Notes under the pieces: generated by a model
The model's input: only the letters and a program-made list of their open reading frames with translations
Database searches by the model: none
What the model was told of the DNA's origin: nothing
In this document: positions 49,070 to 60,339 of the stretch, piece by piece
Layout of the letters: every line of letters starts with the position of its first letter
Position numbering within the stretch: position 1 is the first letter of the stretch
Translations under genes and position numbers: made by a program
From: Amia ocellicauda
Taxonomy: Eukaryota; Chordata; Actinopteri; Amiiformes; Amiidae
Assembly: GCF_036373705.1 (NCBI RefSeq)
Contig: NC_089867.1
Location: 10,131,001 to 10,195,000 of the forward strand
DNA length: 64,000 bases
Direction of reading: 5' to 3'

Positions 49070-51572
49070 GTACTGTGATGGTGACGGTGCTCGCTCCCTC
49101 TCCTCCTATTCACACACACACGCACGCCCAAGGCTCTCCTCTGCCTCCTCAACCCAGGAAGTCTGGGGCTGTTGGGATTTATAGAGGAGGGGAGCTAGTC
49201 CTGCAGGGAACAGTGGGTCACAGTTTAGTAAAAATGTATTAAAATCTTTTAACTTATGTACATAACAACTGAAAAGATGAGAAGTTGATATATATTTTAA
49301 ATATTCTGAATGTCGCCCCTTATTAATTAATTATGTAAAGTGTCTCTAATTTTTAGTTGGCAGATTAAAATGTGGTTACCTCCAAGTAATATAACCTTGA
49401 ACATAAACGGTTTCTTTTTGTTCCACTGTTCTTCTATTTGTTGTACTATGCATTTTCTTTTATGTGTTTTTTACCAATTTTTTTCACAGAACTCTCTCTA
49501 GCCTTGTAAGTATGGATAGCTTTTTAATACAATCATCAATTCAAAATACGTCGTTTTATCCACATAACAGTTCTGCATTCTGTTATATAAAATAATAATA
49601 TCTGTATCTACCGAAATTGCCAATCAATAAATCAGACCAAATAGGAAGAACTGGAAGGAAGAAAGAGAAAAGCTTTTCTAAAATAATAGTTCCATAGTAT
49701 AAGTTTGTGCCAGAAGCTTGATAATGTTGTAAATTGTTTTGTGCTTTGCTTTTTATTTTTTTTTAATTATCGAGGAAGGGTGATTTTTATTTTCTCACCC
49801 TTTATAAAAAAATGTCTAAAATTAAATTTGACTCTGGAGTTGATTGTTTAAGTGGTCTACTCTACTTTTAAGTTTACCTATGGTTTGATGTACCAGAGTA
49901 TTGTACTTACAACCCAGAATAATGCATATTTCATAAACAAAAGAAGAGAGCTCCTCGAGGCTGGAATATATACATCCCTACTCTATAGCGCTCATCCTTT
50001 CCACTGTATTTCTTTTTGTATTTTTCACTTGTGATTTTACAGGATTTAATGATTGTGAATTTAAGGTCATCTTCATTTGCTGTTCCATTCACAATTTTCC
50101 AGCAACAAGCTAGATACCCTTCCATATTTTCGTAATTGAATACTTTTGCAGATGCTTGCAGCAGCACTATAGACCTGTCGCTGTTAATTTGTACAGGTAA
50201 AGTGTTATGTTAAAACATGTTTCTTTTATGGTCTCTAATAACTGTTAGGAAATGTTGCATTGCACTTTGTGTGTGCTCTTCACTAATCATAAAAGCAATG
50301 GGGACAGATACATGGGGTGCAACAGGACTACATATTGATATTTCGTAATATATAATTATTTTTTTGTGCATTTGGTTTTAATCATTAATCTTGTTGTATC
50401 CCAGAAAGCCGGACTTTTATGAGTATTTTCATGCCATAGCCTTATACCCCTTCTGTAAAACATATTACTTTAATTGGTACTGCCTGTATAATTTGTAAAA
50501 ATAAACGTTAGTACTGTTTGCATCCTCCTCTTTCATGTTTTTTTGCAGAATCTGTAGTGAAGTTATTTTGTCTGCTTGTATGTATGTATAACTAAGGTGC
50601 TCAGATTAAATTTTTCTGAACACAGCAGTGTTTGAACCAATGCCTGTTCTGTTATAAGCAGCTAACGAGTTGGTGTCCACATTTTGCTAAACACTAATTC
50701 TATAATTGATATGACTTCTGGAATTTTAATTGTTTACCCAAATTATGTCTCTCAATGCCCCTGAATGGCCTGGTCTTCAGGGAATGTGAAGAATGTAGTA
50801 TCGATCCCCTGTACAATATATTAAACCATAATGTTTTGGGATTTTCAAGAGTTATTTGAGAATTAATTGTACACAATTTGTGTGTGCAATAGCCACATAT
50901 CTTAAGATGATGATAAAATAATTGAATGTTGCCTTTTCTGACAAAATGCATTTTCATGTATCTGGGCTCATAACAGGGTTTTCATATTCTTCCTCCTCTA
51001 CTATATTTGTATCCTCGAGCAAACCATTCCCTTCAATATGCTCTGTGTTATCAAGAATATCAATGCTTACCCTAACATCTGATATTTTAGGCGGGGGGTT
51101 AAAATAATTATCATTATTCACAGAAACAGATTGAGTGTAATCTGAATTGCTGTCAATGATATTTGTACTGTTGCCTAATTCGGTCCTTGTGATATAATCT
51201 TCTAGGTTTATATCTGTTTGCACTGCTGTATTTATAAGTTGTTTGGGTTGGTGTACATGTGCAGTTGGGAATTACACCTTTTGTTGTTTTAATACATTTA
51301 GAAGTGCTTTGTGGGTTCTTGCCAACTATAGTAAACCCTGTCTGGGCTGGGGTTACCTTTACACTTCTTGGAGCTACAAACAAAGCTTGTTGAATCAGTA
51401 CTCCCTATGACTGGAATACCAGCGCATGCGAAATGTACCCTTGATTACACATCACAGGCCAGCATTGCTTTTAGTTTTATTAGGGGATTTACAAATACAG
51501 TGCAATTTAGTTTTTTTTTCCCTGCGGTTGTGTTACCCACCCTTCACTAATAATTTTCTTACTGGGTTCTTA
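49070..51572 (-). other. Unassigned interval with minus-strand ORFs
   Basis: AT-rich DNA. Two minus-strand ORF regions stand out. One at 50954-51383 is two overlapping frames, the lower one acidic with proline-rich NPPPK and EEEEYENP motifs. The other at 49931-50167 is a mixed-charge ORF with CCWKIVNG. Neither has a family signal I know. They face the same way as unassigned ORFs beyond the hAT at 55.3-56.8 kb and may be parts of one interrupted older element. Confidence 0.35.
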
Positions 51573-52063
51573 CAGTGGCGGTTCTAGACCATTTCACCTG
51601 GGGGGGCAGGCTGGGGCCAGTTGTACTGTTAGTGGGTCCAGTTACATTAGACATTGTTCTCTTATAGTTTTCTTCACTACATTGCAGGCATTAATAAGGA
51701 AAAGACCATGTTTAAAATCATTCAACAATTTATTCTTTATATTTTCATTACATTTTTACATTTGCATTACATTTTCAGTATCAGTTACATCAACTGTATT
51801 CTATGGTTTTTGTGGTTTCTTGCAAACAGATCAACAAATTCTAGATCTAGATCTAGAGGCCTTTGCCTTCCTTTACTCAATACTTAGTACACCTAAATTG
51901 CTTAATCTCTCTTAATCTCTCTCTTAATCTGACATTGTGGACCTAAAATAAGCTTTCACCAGCTTTAGTGCAGAAAAACTGTTCACAAGAAGTGGTACTA
52001 ACAGGGATTGAAATGGCTATTTCGCACAGTTTAAAGAGCTAAAAATAAACTTCTTTATAAGGC

Positions 52064-54585
52064 TCAATGAATAATGCCAGCTCTACTACACTGGAGGGTC
52101 TCTGCATGCCACTCTGTATTTTCCGTTGTAAAATTCTTCTGCCCCAAGTCCTCAATATTTGATTCATACATTCTAGCAAATGGAAACGGGGACTTTTCTT
52201 TGAGAAATGCATCACATTTGGGGTTTAGAGTTTGGATGCCATTCATTATGTCACAGCTTTTGCTAGAAAACCATCTGCTAAGCTCATGGAGCATCTGATC
52301 TAAGACAGGGTAGAAAAAGGTTGTATGAAAATGTCAGATTTAGAACTAGATAAAGAACCTCTGAGCTACAGTACTCCATTAAATTGAGAGCTTAGCTTTT
52401 TTTGTCGTTTTGCAGGGGGCTGTATTGCAGTATCACATTGCACAACTGTGTTCGACACTTCATTCCATAGGTCATCAAAAAATGACTCATCCCTGTAGTC
52501 TTTCAAAGTTTGAACTAAGCCTTCAACTCAATCAACAGCATTTGACAGGTCAAGTGATGAAGACTGTAGCATATCTCATAGAAATTTTGCTTCTCCAAAC
52601 ACTTTATGGAGTGTAACAAAACACACAATAAATTGTAAATCTATCTGTGCATGCAGACCTCGTGCCTCAACAGATCTGTCACCATTGTGTTCTTGGACTA
52701 TCTCTTGCAGGACTCGCTTAATGGCAGGCAATTTATCCATAACAGTATGTAGAGCCATATATTGACATGCCCATCGAATGTCACTTAGCCTTTAAAGCTC
52801 TGAAGTTGCACCTGGGTACATCTCTCTTTGTACACTAAGCCAATTTTGATGCACACATGACTCAGATGTGAAGACGTACAGTCTTTCTAGTAAGTAGAAG
52901 AACTGTCCTGCCTCAGGGATAGCTTTGAATGTATCCACTAAAACTAAGTTTAGACAGTGTGCACTGCAGTGGATATAAAAGGCATGCTTTGCTTGTTCTT
53001 TAATGCGTGCCTGGACGCCTGAATGCTTGCCACTCTTGACTGAAGTACCCTTGTATGCTTGGCCTGCTAGGTTGTTTTTGTATTCAAGACCATGACTTTC
53101 TAATATGTGTATGATTTTGTCAGTAAGCCCTGCTGCATCTAGTCGATCAGCTGTTTCAAAGTGGAGAAAGCTCTCATGGACAGCTCCACTGAAATAGTAC
53201 CTGAGTACTAGAGATATCTGCTCCTTTTTTTTTTTACATCTTTTGTTTCATCTGACATTATGCTAAATACCTCACTGCCTTCTATAATTTTAGTTCGAAT
53301 CATGTCTGCCAAATAACTCAGAACCTCATTCTGAATCACTTTGCTTGTATATTTTCCATTATGAATGGAAGTCAACCTTTATTTCACAGTTGTCATGCTT
53401 GGCTATTGTTTCTAGAATTGCCATGAAGTTCCCTTTATGATCATTGTGTCCTCTTTGTGCAATGTTTTGTGTGGCTGTAAGTAGTAGTACCTTTCCTATT
53501 GTTTTAATATATTCCCGATTTTCTTGAACCTGTTTGTTGTGTTTCTTGTTTAGGGCATTTACCAGTGTTGCCTTCTTCCAGTTGTTAAAACCCAATTTTG
53601 AATCAAATACTGTCTCAGAGACTTTGGGAGGGCTAAAATGCCTGCAGGCATAACGAAACAGGCTGAATTTATAGAATATTCAAGCCAGGGGTGGATGTGC
53701 TACCAGGCCACCTTGAAGCTCCTCCTCCTGTTCCCCATCAGAGTTCTTGGGTATATGTTAATGATTGCCTGCAATGGTGGGTCCTCCCTGGATTTGCTGA
53801 TATGTGTGGAAGGAAAAAAAAACGATAATTAAAAAGTATCTATTTGGGTAATTTGAGACACATACTGAAGAGCTGCAGAAAATAGCAAGAGACTCGGTGT
53901 GTGATAGAAGGTTGATACTTTATTCTGGCAGCTGCAGGGGAGCCTGACAGGAGAAGTTTCCTCAGACAGTCTCAACAATTCTTCGTTCTTTCCTTTTTGA
54001 TTGGTGCAAACAAGCTTACTAAGCAAATTGTAACTAACAAGAGACATTTAAATTACTTACTACATAGACTTTGTGAATGAATAACCTCTTGATCAAGGAT
54101 GCTAACACAGCAAGTTTTGTTAAACAACAAGATGTAGTGAAACAACAGAATACAGAGCCTTAGAGATAAGATATCTATATTTGAAATGAGAGAAAGGATC
54201 TATGTTTGAGGGAGGTTGTGTCAGCTTTAACCAGGTCCAAAGAGTAACAGGGAAACAAGAGTCAGCTTTAAAACTCTAGGAATGTGAAATATATCTAGAA
54301 ATATTAAATTTAGTTCTTCACATTGCACTGCTTTACAAGTAACCACAGATTTATTCAACATCACAAACCTGATGGTCCAGTGCTTGTGGATGCACATGGC
54401 TCCTCTGTTGGTGTCTCACCCTCAGCCTCTGTTTCTCCATCTGTCTCTCCTTCCTGCTCTACTAATGCCTTCACTCTCAGACTCTCCAATAGACAAGTCT
54501 TCCTGCCCTCTCTGGCTCTGTCCACACCTGAATCATCTGTCAATGTCTGACTTTCTTTCTTGTCTTTCCTTTGGAAGAAGGACAT
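52064..54585 (-). pseudogene. ZMYM1-like hAT transposase pseudogene
   Basis: Reading down the minus strand, the ORF opens with MSFFQRKDKKESQTLTDDSG followed by an acidic Ser/Thr-rich leader (54585-54361). After an interruption of about 490 bases comes HPWLEYSINSACFV with an ACRHF-type TTF zinc-finger motif split by frameshifts near 53640-53700, then LGFNNWKKATLVNALNKKHN and AQRGHNDHKGNFMAILETIA (53595-53359). Next are HAFYIHCSAHCLNLVLV-type residues and DIRW (about 52770-53000), then MALHTVMDKLPAIKRVLQEI (52758-52576) and a C-terminal piece (52294-52064). These are ordered as in ZMYM1-like or 'TTF-type finger' hAT transposases. Multiple stops and frameshifts make it inactive. Confidence 0.8.
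53835..54325 (-). mobile_element. Possible solo LTR or other insertion within hAT gene
   Basis: This stretch of about 490 bases interrupts the transposase between its leader and TTF-finger regions and has no coding character. On the minus strand it begins TGTGAAGAAC and contains a poly(A) signal AATAAA (complement of 53919-53924) about 85 bases before its other edge. That fits a solo LTR. Edges and target-site duplication are not resolved, so an intron or a different element cannot be excluded. Confidence 0.4.
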
Positions 54586-55293
54586 TGTCCTTTTTTCCCT
54601 TCATTCTGGTGAGAACTATAGAGCAAAAGCAATGGGGACCCAGCCTATTAATTCATTTACTGAAAATAACTGACTTGCTAGGTAGCTAGCTATCATGTTA
54701 AACATGTGAGTGTGGTTTAAGTTAAAGCAGTATAAAATAGTATACACTTTTTCATTTTGCCATACATTTTCGATGCCTGACTATTAGAATTAGCTACAAA
54801 ACTCAAGTAAATACAATACAAACGAATACATAGCCCAGGATTCCAGCCTATTAATTAATTCACAAAGGAAAGAACAAACGGCCAGGTTAACATTAGCTGA
54901 TCTAACGTTACACTTCTGCAATACATTTAATAGCTAATGGTTACAATTACAACATATTAAACATTTTGATCACCTTTATTTCCTTATTCTTGGTCGCGAT
55001 CACTGTCTTGCTTGAAAGTTATTATTCGCGCTGAATTTCTTTCAACTTCTGCATTGAAACAACTTGCAGATCCATGTGTTGCGTGTTGGGATGCTTTTGT
55101 GTTGCGCCTAAAGGGGTCCCACTAGAAAATGTGTTGGTTTACTTTAGTGTTCCGCTTTGCCACTGTATAATAATGGATGTAAAAAAAATTACATGATCGA
55201 TAAAAATGATTCTGTGATGATTATTTAGGGGGGCCACAAGCTTGTTGTCACAAGGGCACTGGCCCCCCTGGCCCCCCCTCAAAACCACCACTG

Positions 55294-57035
55294 CTTTTAA
55301 TATTTTGGTTTGTAGGCCTAATACGTGATTCCTCATAAATATCTACCAAAACTGTGTATATATTGTCATTTTGACATGTTTTCCGTAGTAGTTGTTTGAT
55401 TTACTGTTTTAGCTTTATTAATCTCAACCACTAGTGTTTGTATATTATTTCTATCCCTCTTCCAACTTGTAGACAACATAAGTCTACTTTTTCTTGAAGC
55501 TGCAGTTCGTGTGTGTGCCCAGCGTAATATTTTTGCTACAGATTGCCAAAAATCTGCATTATTGAATGTTTGGTATGCATAATCTAAATTTGTTTTGCCT
55601 TTCAATTTCTTATGTTTTACATGTGCAGTGTTATTTGTTTCACTGCTTCCTTTGAGCTTTTGATGTTCATTTCCACTTGTGTAAACATGTACCTCAACTT
55701 CTGCCTTACTCTCGCTCTCTACAACCTGCCTCCCTGCTGCCTTACCCTCTCCCTCTCCCTCTCTCTCTCTCCAGACTGCCTCCCTGCTGCCCCGGACTTT
55801 CTACAACCTATTTTGGCGCTCACTGCTTTTGAGTAGCACACGAAATCTACATCATTGACATGGCATACATGGCCACCACTGACATTCTGAAAGCAGGCAT
55901 ACATCTTTAAAAGGAAAATATATAGTGTACCGTACTACATTGAGATTACCTATATATTTTTAAAATGCAGTCATACAGAAGAAAATACAAGTATGCCCGT
56001 GTCTTTCTGGGTGCAGCAGTGGGGGTTGTGTTCCCCCGATGGAACACATAGCTGTACATATGCTGCACACCAGTACAGCTGAACAAAGATGGGCATGGCA
56101 GCATTATCGCTCAGTTGAACCCCATCTTGCTGGCCGCAATCCGGTGGTACTCTTGGTGCAGCAAATCTTGGTATTCCAACTCCACTGTAAGGCGGCTTGG
56201 AAAATCTATCACCACAACCTTTGTAAATAAGAATAGGTCATGAAGCAGGAGTGTGCTATGAAAAACACTCCTCTAGTTTAAATCAGTATACTACTGTATA
56301 GATTAGTTTTTCAGTTTCCAGTTGGTGTTATCAGGAAAATGAAATAATTATACATATATTAATTAAAAATACATCTGATTTTCAATAAAAGCAAAACAAA
56401 CAGTGATGGTAGAGGATCATTTTGTACACCTTGTTATTTTTCATTACACAAGAACACAGCACCACTCTTATTATAAGGTTATTACCTTATTCCATCTGCT
56501 CTGCACTGAATGGATAAGGCAGGCCGAAATCTTTCCCTGCTTCTTTGATGGTATTGCTCTGGGTGATGATTTTCCCTGGGGCAATAGCACACACCAAGTC
56601 TGGCTGTTTGACAATGGTGGTGTTCAGTGCTTTATGGTGGAGTATCAACAAACAGGCACCTGGAGTGCAGCTGAATCCAAAGTCAAAGTCACTGTCTGGC
56701 ATCTTGACATGACCATCGACCACACTCCTGAGATGGAAATCTCCAATAACCATCACAAACTGAATTGGGAGAAATATCTTCTATACGTGTAAATATTTCA
56801 CATATATATGTGTGTATGGATTAAAATTAATTCATAATGTTCTTTACAAACCTTTGAAGTTGCTCCCATGTTGTCTGGCATAACGGTCTTATGGATGCGG
56901 TTCGTGATGGTTGATCAAGGTTTACACAACCTTCACACTTAATTCTCCAGCAGTTAGCCTAAATATATAGCCTAGTCTAATATAGGCTATTTATAGACAG
57001 ACACAGAGTGGAAGATCGATTGGAATACAGATATA
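55294..57035 (-). other. Unassigned interval with minus-strand ORFs
   Basis: A minus-strand ORF at 55366-55605 is basic in its middle part (RTAASRKSRLMLSTSWKRDR). Another lies at 56487-56756 (VVDGHVKMPDSDFDFGFSC), opposite a longer plus-strand ORF at 56403-56792. A proline-containing minus-strand stretch lies at about 56040-56230. I do not recognise any of them. A CT-rich tract lies at about 55740-55775. Confidence 0.35.
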
Positions 57036-57985
57036 CACTCACCTAAAGGATTATTAGGAACACCATACTAATACTGTGTTTGGCCCCCTTTCGCCTTCAG
57101 AACTGCCTTAATTCTACGTGGCATTGATTCAACAAGGTGCTGAAAGCATTCTTTAGAAATGTTGGCCCATATTGATAGGATAGCATCTTGCAGTTGATGG
57201 AGATTTGTGGGATGCACATCCAGGGCACGAAGCTCCCGTTCCACCACATCCCAAAGATGCTCTATTGGGTTGAGATCTGGTGACTGTGGGGGCCAGTTTA
57301 GTACAGTGAACTCATTGTCATGTTCAAGAAACAATTTGAAATGATTCGACCTTTGTGACATGGTGCATTATCCTGCTGGAAGTAGCCATCAGAGGATGGG
57401 TACATGGTGGTCATAAAGGGATGGACATGGTCAGAAACAATGCTCAGGTAGGCCGTGGCATTTAAATGATGCCCAATTGGCACTAAGGGGCCTAAAGTGT
57501 GCCAAGAAAACAAGGTTGTACGTGTTGTGGCTTCACAAATGCTTTGCTGCATACCTCGGTTGTAACGAGTGGTTATTTCAGTCAAAGTTGCTCTTCTATC
57601 AGCTTGAATAAGTCGGCCCATTCTCCTCTGACCTCTAGCATCAACAAGGCATTTTCGCCCACAGGACTGCCGCATACTGGATGTTTTTCCCTTTTCACAC
57701 CATTCTTTGTAAACCCTAGAAATGGTTGTGCGTGAAAATCCCAGTAACTGAGCAGATTGTGAAATACTCAGACCGGCCCGTCTGGCACCAACAACCATGC
57801 CACGCTCAAAATTGCTTAAATCACCTTTCTTTCCCATTCAGACATTCAGTTTGGAGTTCAGGAGATTGTGTTGACCAGGACCACACCCCTAAATGCATTG
57901 AAGCAACTGCCATGTGATTGGTTGGTTAGATAATTGCATTAATGAGAAATTGAACAGGTGTTCCTAATAATCCTTTAGGTGAGTG
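57036..57985 (-). mobile_element. Tc1/mariner-like transposon with perfect 29-bp ITRs
   Basis: The ends CACTCACCTAAAGGATTATT-AGGAACACC are exact inverted copies and TA flanks both sides. The element is 950 bases because the central third of the transposase gene is deleted. The perfect ends suggest a fairly young insertion. This family is common in fish genomes. Confidence 0.93.
57068..57837 (-). pseudogene. Tc1/mariner transposase with internal deletion
   Basis: The N-terminal part has the helix-turn-helix RAGLSISQSAQLLGFSRTTI and a CGRKC region with residues GRLIQADRRATLTEITTRYN. The frame then jumps, at about ATTRTTL-FSWHTLGPL, to the region after the first catalytic Asp, so roughly 90-100 residues are missing. 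The second Asp is present in FQQDNAPCHK. A frameshift near 57330 separates it from [20 protein letters not shown], which carries the third acidic residue. The C terminus VLKAKGGQTQY is intact. Confidence 0.9.
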
Positions 57986-58310
57986 TATAATGAGTGTAAA
58001 TGTATTTTAAATATCTTCACTTTAAGTTCCGAAAGTTGTATAACACGTTACATCAATACAAATATTTATTTTATCAACAGCAGCATAACACTATCAGTAA
58101 TATTTATGATCATCATACATCTTTGTCATAATCTTAACGTGTTTATATTTAAATATTTACCTGATAGAAAGTGCTTTACAATACATAAAACAATGAAAAT
58201 CTATAGAAAGTCAATGTACACTTAAATTATTGTATTGCTTATAATAATAATTGCTTATAATAATCTTCAACAAAATGCTTCTTGAAGTCGCGTCTCTGCT
58301 TGTCTTAAAG
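57986..58310. other. Non-coding interval
   Basis: AT-rich sequence between two transposons, with nothing recognised. Confidence 0.5.
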
Positions 58311-58520
58311 CAGGGGTTCCCAAAGTGCGGCTCTCGAGGATGTTTGGTGTAGACCCCAAAAGCCAACCTTCAACCACCCCTTTTCTGAACCTTTACTATA
58401 TTTTTACAATTTATGAACATTTTCTGTTATGAATTCTAAATGTAATGTGGGGGAAAGTAATAAAACAACAATTCAATTTCATAAATGTTCCCTAACAGAA
58501 ATGTATAGGAAATAAAAGCT
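58311..58520. mobile_element. Second hAT MITE copy, truncated
   Basis: Starts CAGGGGTTCCCAAAGTGCGG and is the reverse complement of the MITE at 37683-37995 through 'ttccctaacagaaatgtata'. The opposite terminal repeat is missing. Confidence 0.82.
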
Positions 58521-58624
58521 TGATTTTGTGATTTTCTTAGCAGTGATGTTGATTGTATCATGTGAGCTCAACCCATATGCGTTTGCCTGCTCAAGTGTAG
58601 GGTTGAGATGTTGTTGCCATAGGC

Positions 58625-58739
58625 TGTACCCTCAAGGAATCCACAGTGGAGTGAGTGAACAGATACCAGAGCATGGGCCCGATCTCCGGTGAGGAAGCCC
58701 TGCGAGTGATAGGAGACTGTGTTGCAGACGTTTTCTTTG
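58625..58739 (-). pseudogene. ulk4: Displaced ulk4 exon with frameshift
   Basis: On the minus strand, after a CTCCAG acceptor, the sequence reads KENVCNTVS, then SQGFLTG. After a single missing base it continues in the next frame as IGPMLWYLFTHSTVDSLRV. This is the ULK4 exon that should directly precede the one at 40882. A second one-base loss is likely near its 3' end, where no clear donor is seen. Two frame errors in about 115 bases mark it as non-functional. It lies on the opposite strand from the main exon series and in the wrong order relative to the copy at 59595. Confidence 0.8.
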
Positions 58740-59324
58740 CTGGAGAAAACCACATTTATGGTTACATTTTTTTCAGTCTGTTAAATTCAGCAAATGGTCA
58801 GAGAAGTGGGGTAGTTACTCTGTTTCCATTAAGGAATCCATTTTATATTCATTTTTACCTTTGCAATACTTTTACAGAACAGTGTGCTTTGATATTCGTA
58901 GCCAGAGCTATGGTAGGTGGTTTTGTCAATATAAATATCTGAAATCTTTTTTTGCCTTGTTTAAGAAGGCATTTGCCATCAATACATAACTAACAGCTTT
59001 TTTGTTACAATATCTATAGATGAACCCTCTAATGCTGAACATAGTTTGTCAAATGAATCTAAAAAGCAATGTAAATGTTATGTAATGTAATCTAAAAATG
59101 TAATGAAAGTTCCATATTAGTAATAACCATTTCTCACTACAAACGATAATAGCAGAATATCCCCCCCATTGGCTATCCAACCACATCTGTGCTGACAATG
59201 CAAACATCTTTATCTTCGCCACTGCTATAACTCTTAACACAACCAGCTAGTCGCCCTTGGACTTTTAACACCTTCTCAAGTCTGACCTACTCTACGCAAC
59301 ATTTTGTTGCTCTCCTCAGCTCCT
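58740..59324. other. Non-coding interval
   Basis: AT-rich sequence. The C-rich segment at about 59210-59340 looks like a LINE- or gene-derived fragment but could not be identified. Confidence 0.45.
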
Positions 59325-60339
59325 CACCTACCTATCAGAGCGGCCATCCAAATCTAATTTCTTGCCCTTACCTTCCACTCTCTCCATCTCTTTGCCTCTC
59401 CGGTGTCCAATCCCTTATCGGTGATCTGCTGCTCGAGTTTTAACAATGTGACATTTTCCAAGATTGTTTTTGTTAATCGCAGATAAGTCTAGACTAAATA
59501 AGCCTGAGATAAGATGTGTATCATGAAAATGAATCGCAAAGATCAGTTTCCACAGCCGCTGGTGCTCAAGGTGTGAGCGCAGTATGTACTGTACCTGGAA
59601 TTACAGCACAAGAGGAGCATCTCCCTGCTGTTCATTAGGACCTGTAGCAGCACCAGGAAGGCCTTTGCCCGGATAGCTGGCGAGGGGCTCTCTAACAGTA
59701 GGACGATTTTTGTAACAAAGTCCTGAAAGGCAAAGGTCACGAGAAATCAATGCCAAACAAACAAACAAAATAATACATATGACCAAACATGGCATCAGAT
59801 AGTCAGTCATAAAATGAAGAAGAAGATTCATACTTTAGATTTTCCAGTATTTCTTGGATATCCATTATAAGCAATTTGTTTTCCATTTTAAGTCATGTAT
59901 AGGTGATATTAACTAATCCTGTAGACTGTAATTGGTTGCCCTGCTTTATGTGAGTTAATTACTTTCAAAAACATCCACTTCTTGCATAAATTGTAATTAC
60001 ATCAACAGTGTTGTGAGCTATGCTCCCAAGTTCACTGTAGTTCCTTACCCAATTAGTTTAGTTACTTACAGATATATTTAAATTATTATAATGTTATGCA
60101 AGACAATGCATGAATAAACACATAGTTTATAAGACTTCTATTTAGCAAGGCACAGATAAACAACAATGTCAAACATGTTAGTTCTCAAGCACAGTGCACT
60201 TTGACATTTGAAGATTGTGTTTCTAATAACAATATAAATGGACAATATGCACTCAGTGGTGCTCAGGTACTCTTATCCTATGCATTCATATTCAATTAAT
60301 GTAGTAGATTTTCTATTTTATTTCTGCTCCAGTGGAACC
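59325..60339 (-). repeat. Right arm of the ~1-kb inverted duplication
   Basis: Reverse complement of about 41496-42505. It carries the second copy of the 128-bp ulk4 exon and its flanking intron. Scattered substitutions in both exon and intron show the copies have been diverging. Confidence 0.88.
59595..59722 (-). CDS. ulk4: ulk4 exon, minus-strand duplicate copy
   Basis: Same length and splice sites as the exon at 42107-42234 (CAG acceptor, GTACAG donor). The frame is open. The product begins DFVTKIVLLLESPSPAIRAK. Compared with the plus copy, Thr becomes Lys and Arg becomes Leu in the first eight residues, both non-conservative, while the rest appears unchanged. Whether this or the plus copy is the functional one cannot be told from the window. 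Confidence 0.88.

Larger units (their letters stand above)
51573..55293 (-). mobile_element. hAT transposon encoding ZMYM1/TTF-finger-like transposase
   Basis: The left end CAGTGGCGGTTCTAGACC and the right end, read on the minus strand, CAGTGGTGGTTTTGAGGGG share the CAGTGG(C/T)GGTT start typical of a fish hAT lineage. Both ends are followed by G/C-rich 'ggggggcc' stretches. A clear 8-bp target duplication is not visible: GGTTCTTA and CTTTTAAT differ. The interior holds a degraded transposase gene on the minus strand and a further insertion at about 53.83-54.33 kb. Confidence 0.8.

Noticed and set aside
53835..54325. Full endogenous retrovirus
   Set aside because: Only about 490 bp of LTR-like sequence is present. 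No gag, pol or env-like coding and no second LTR are visible nearby.
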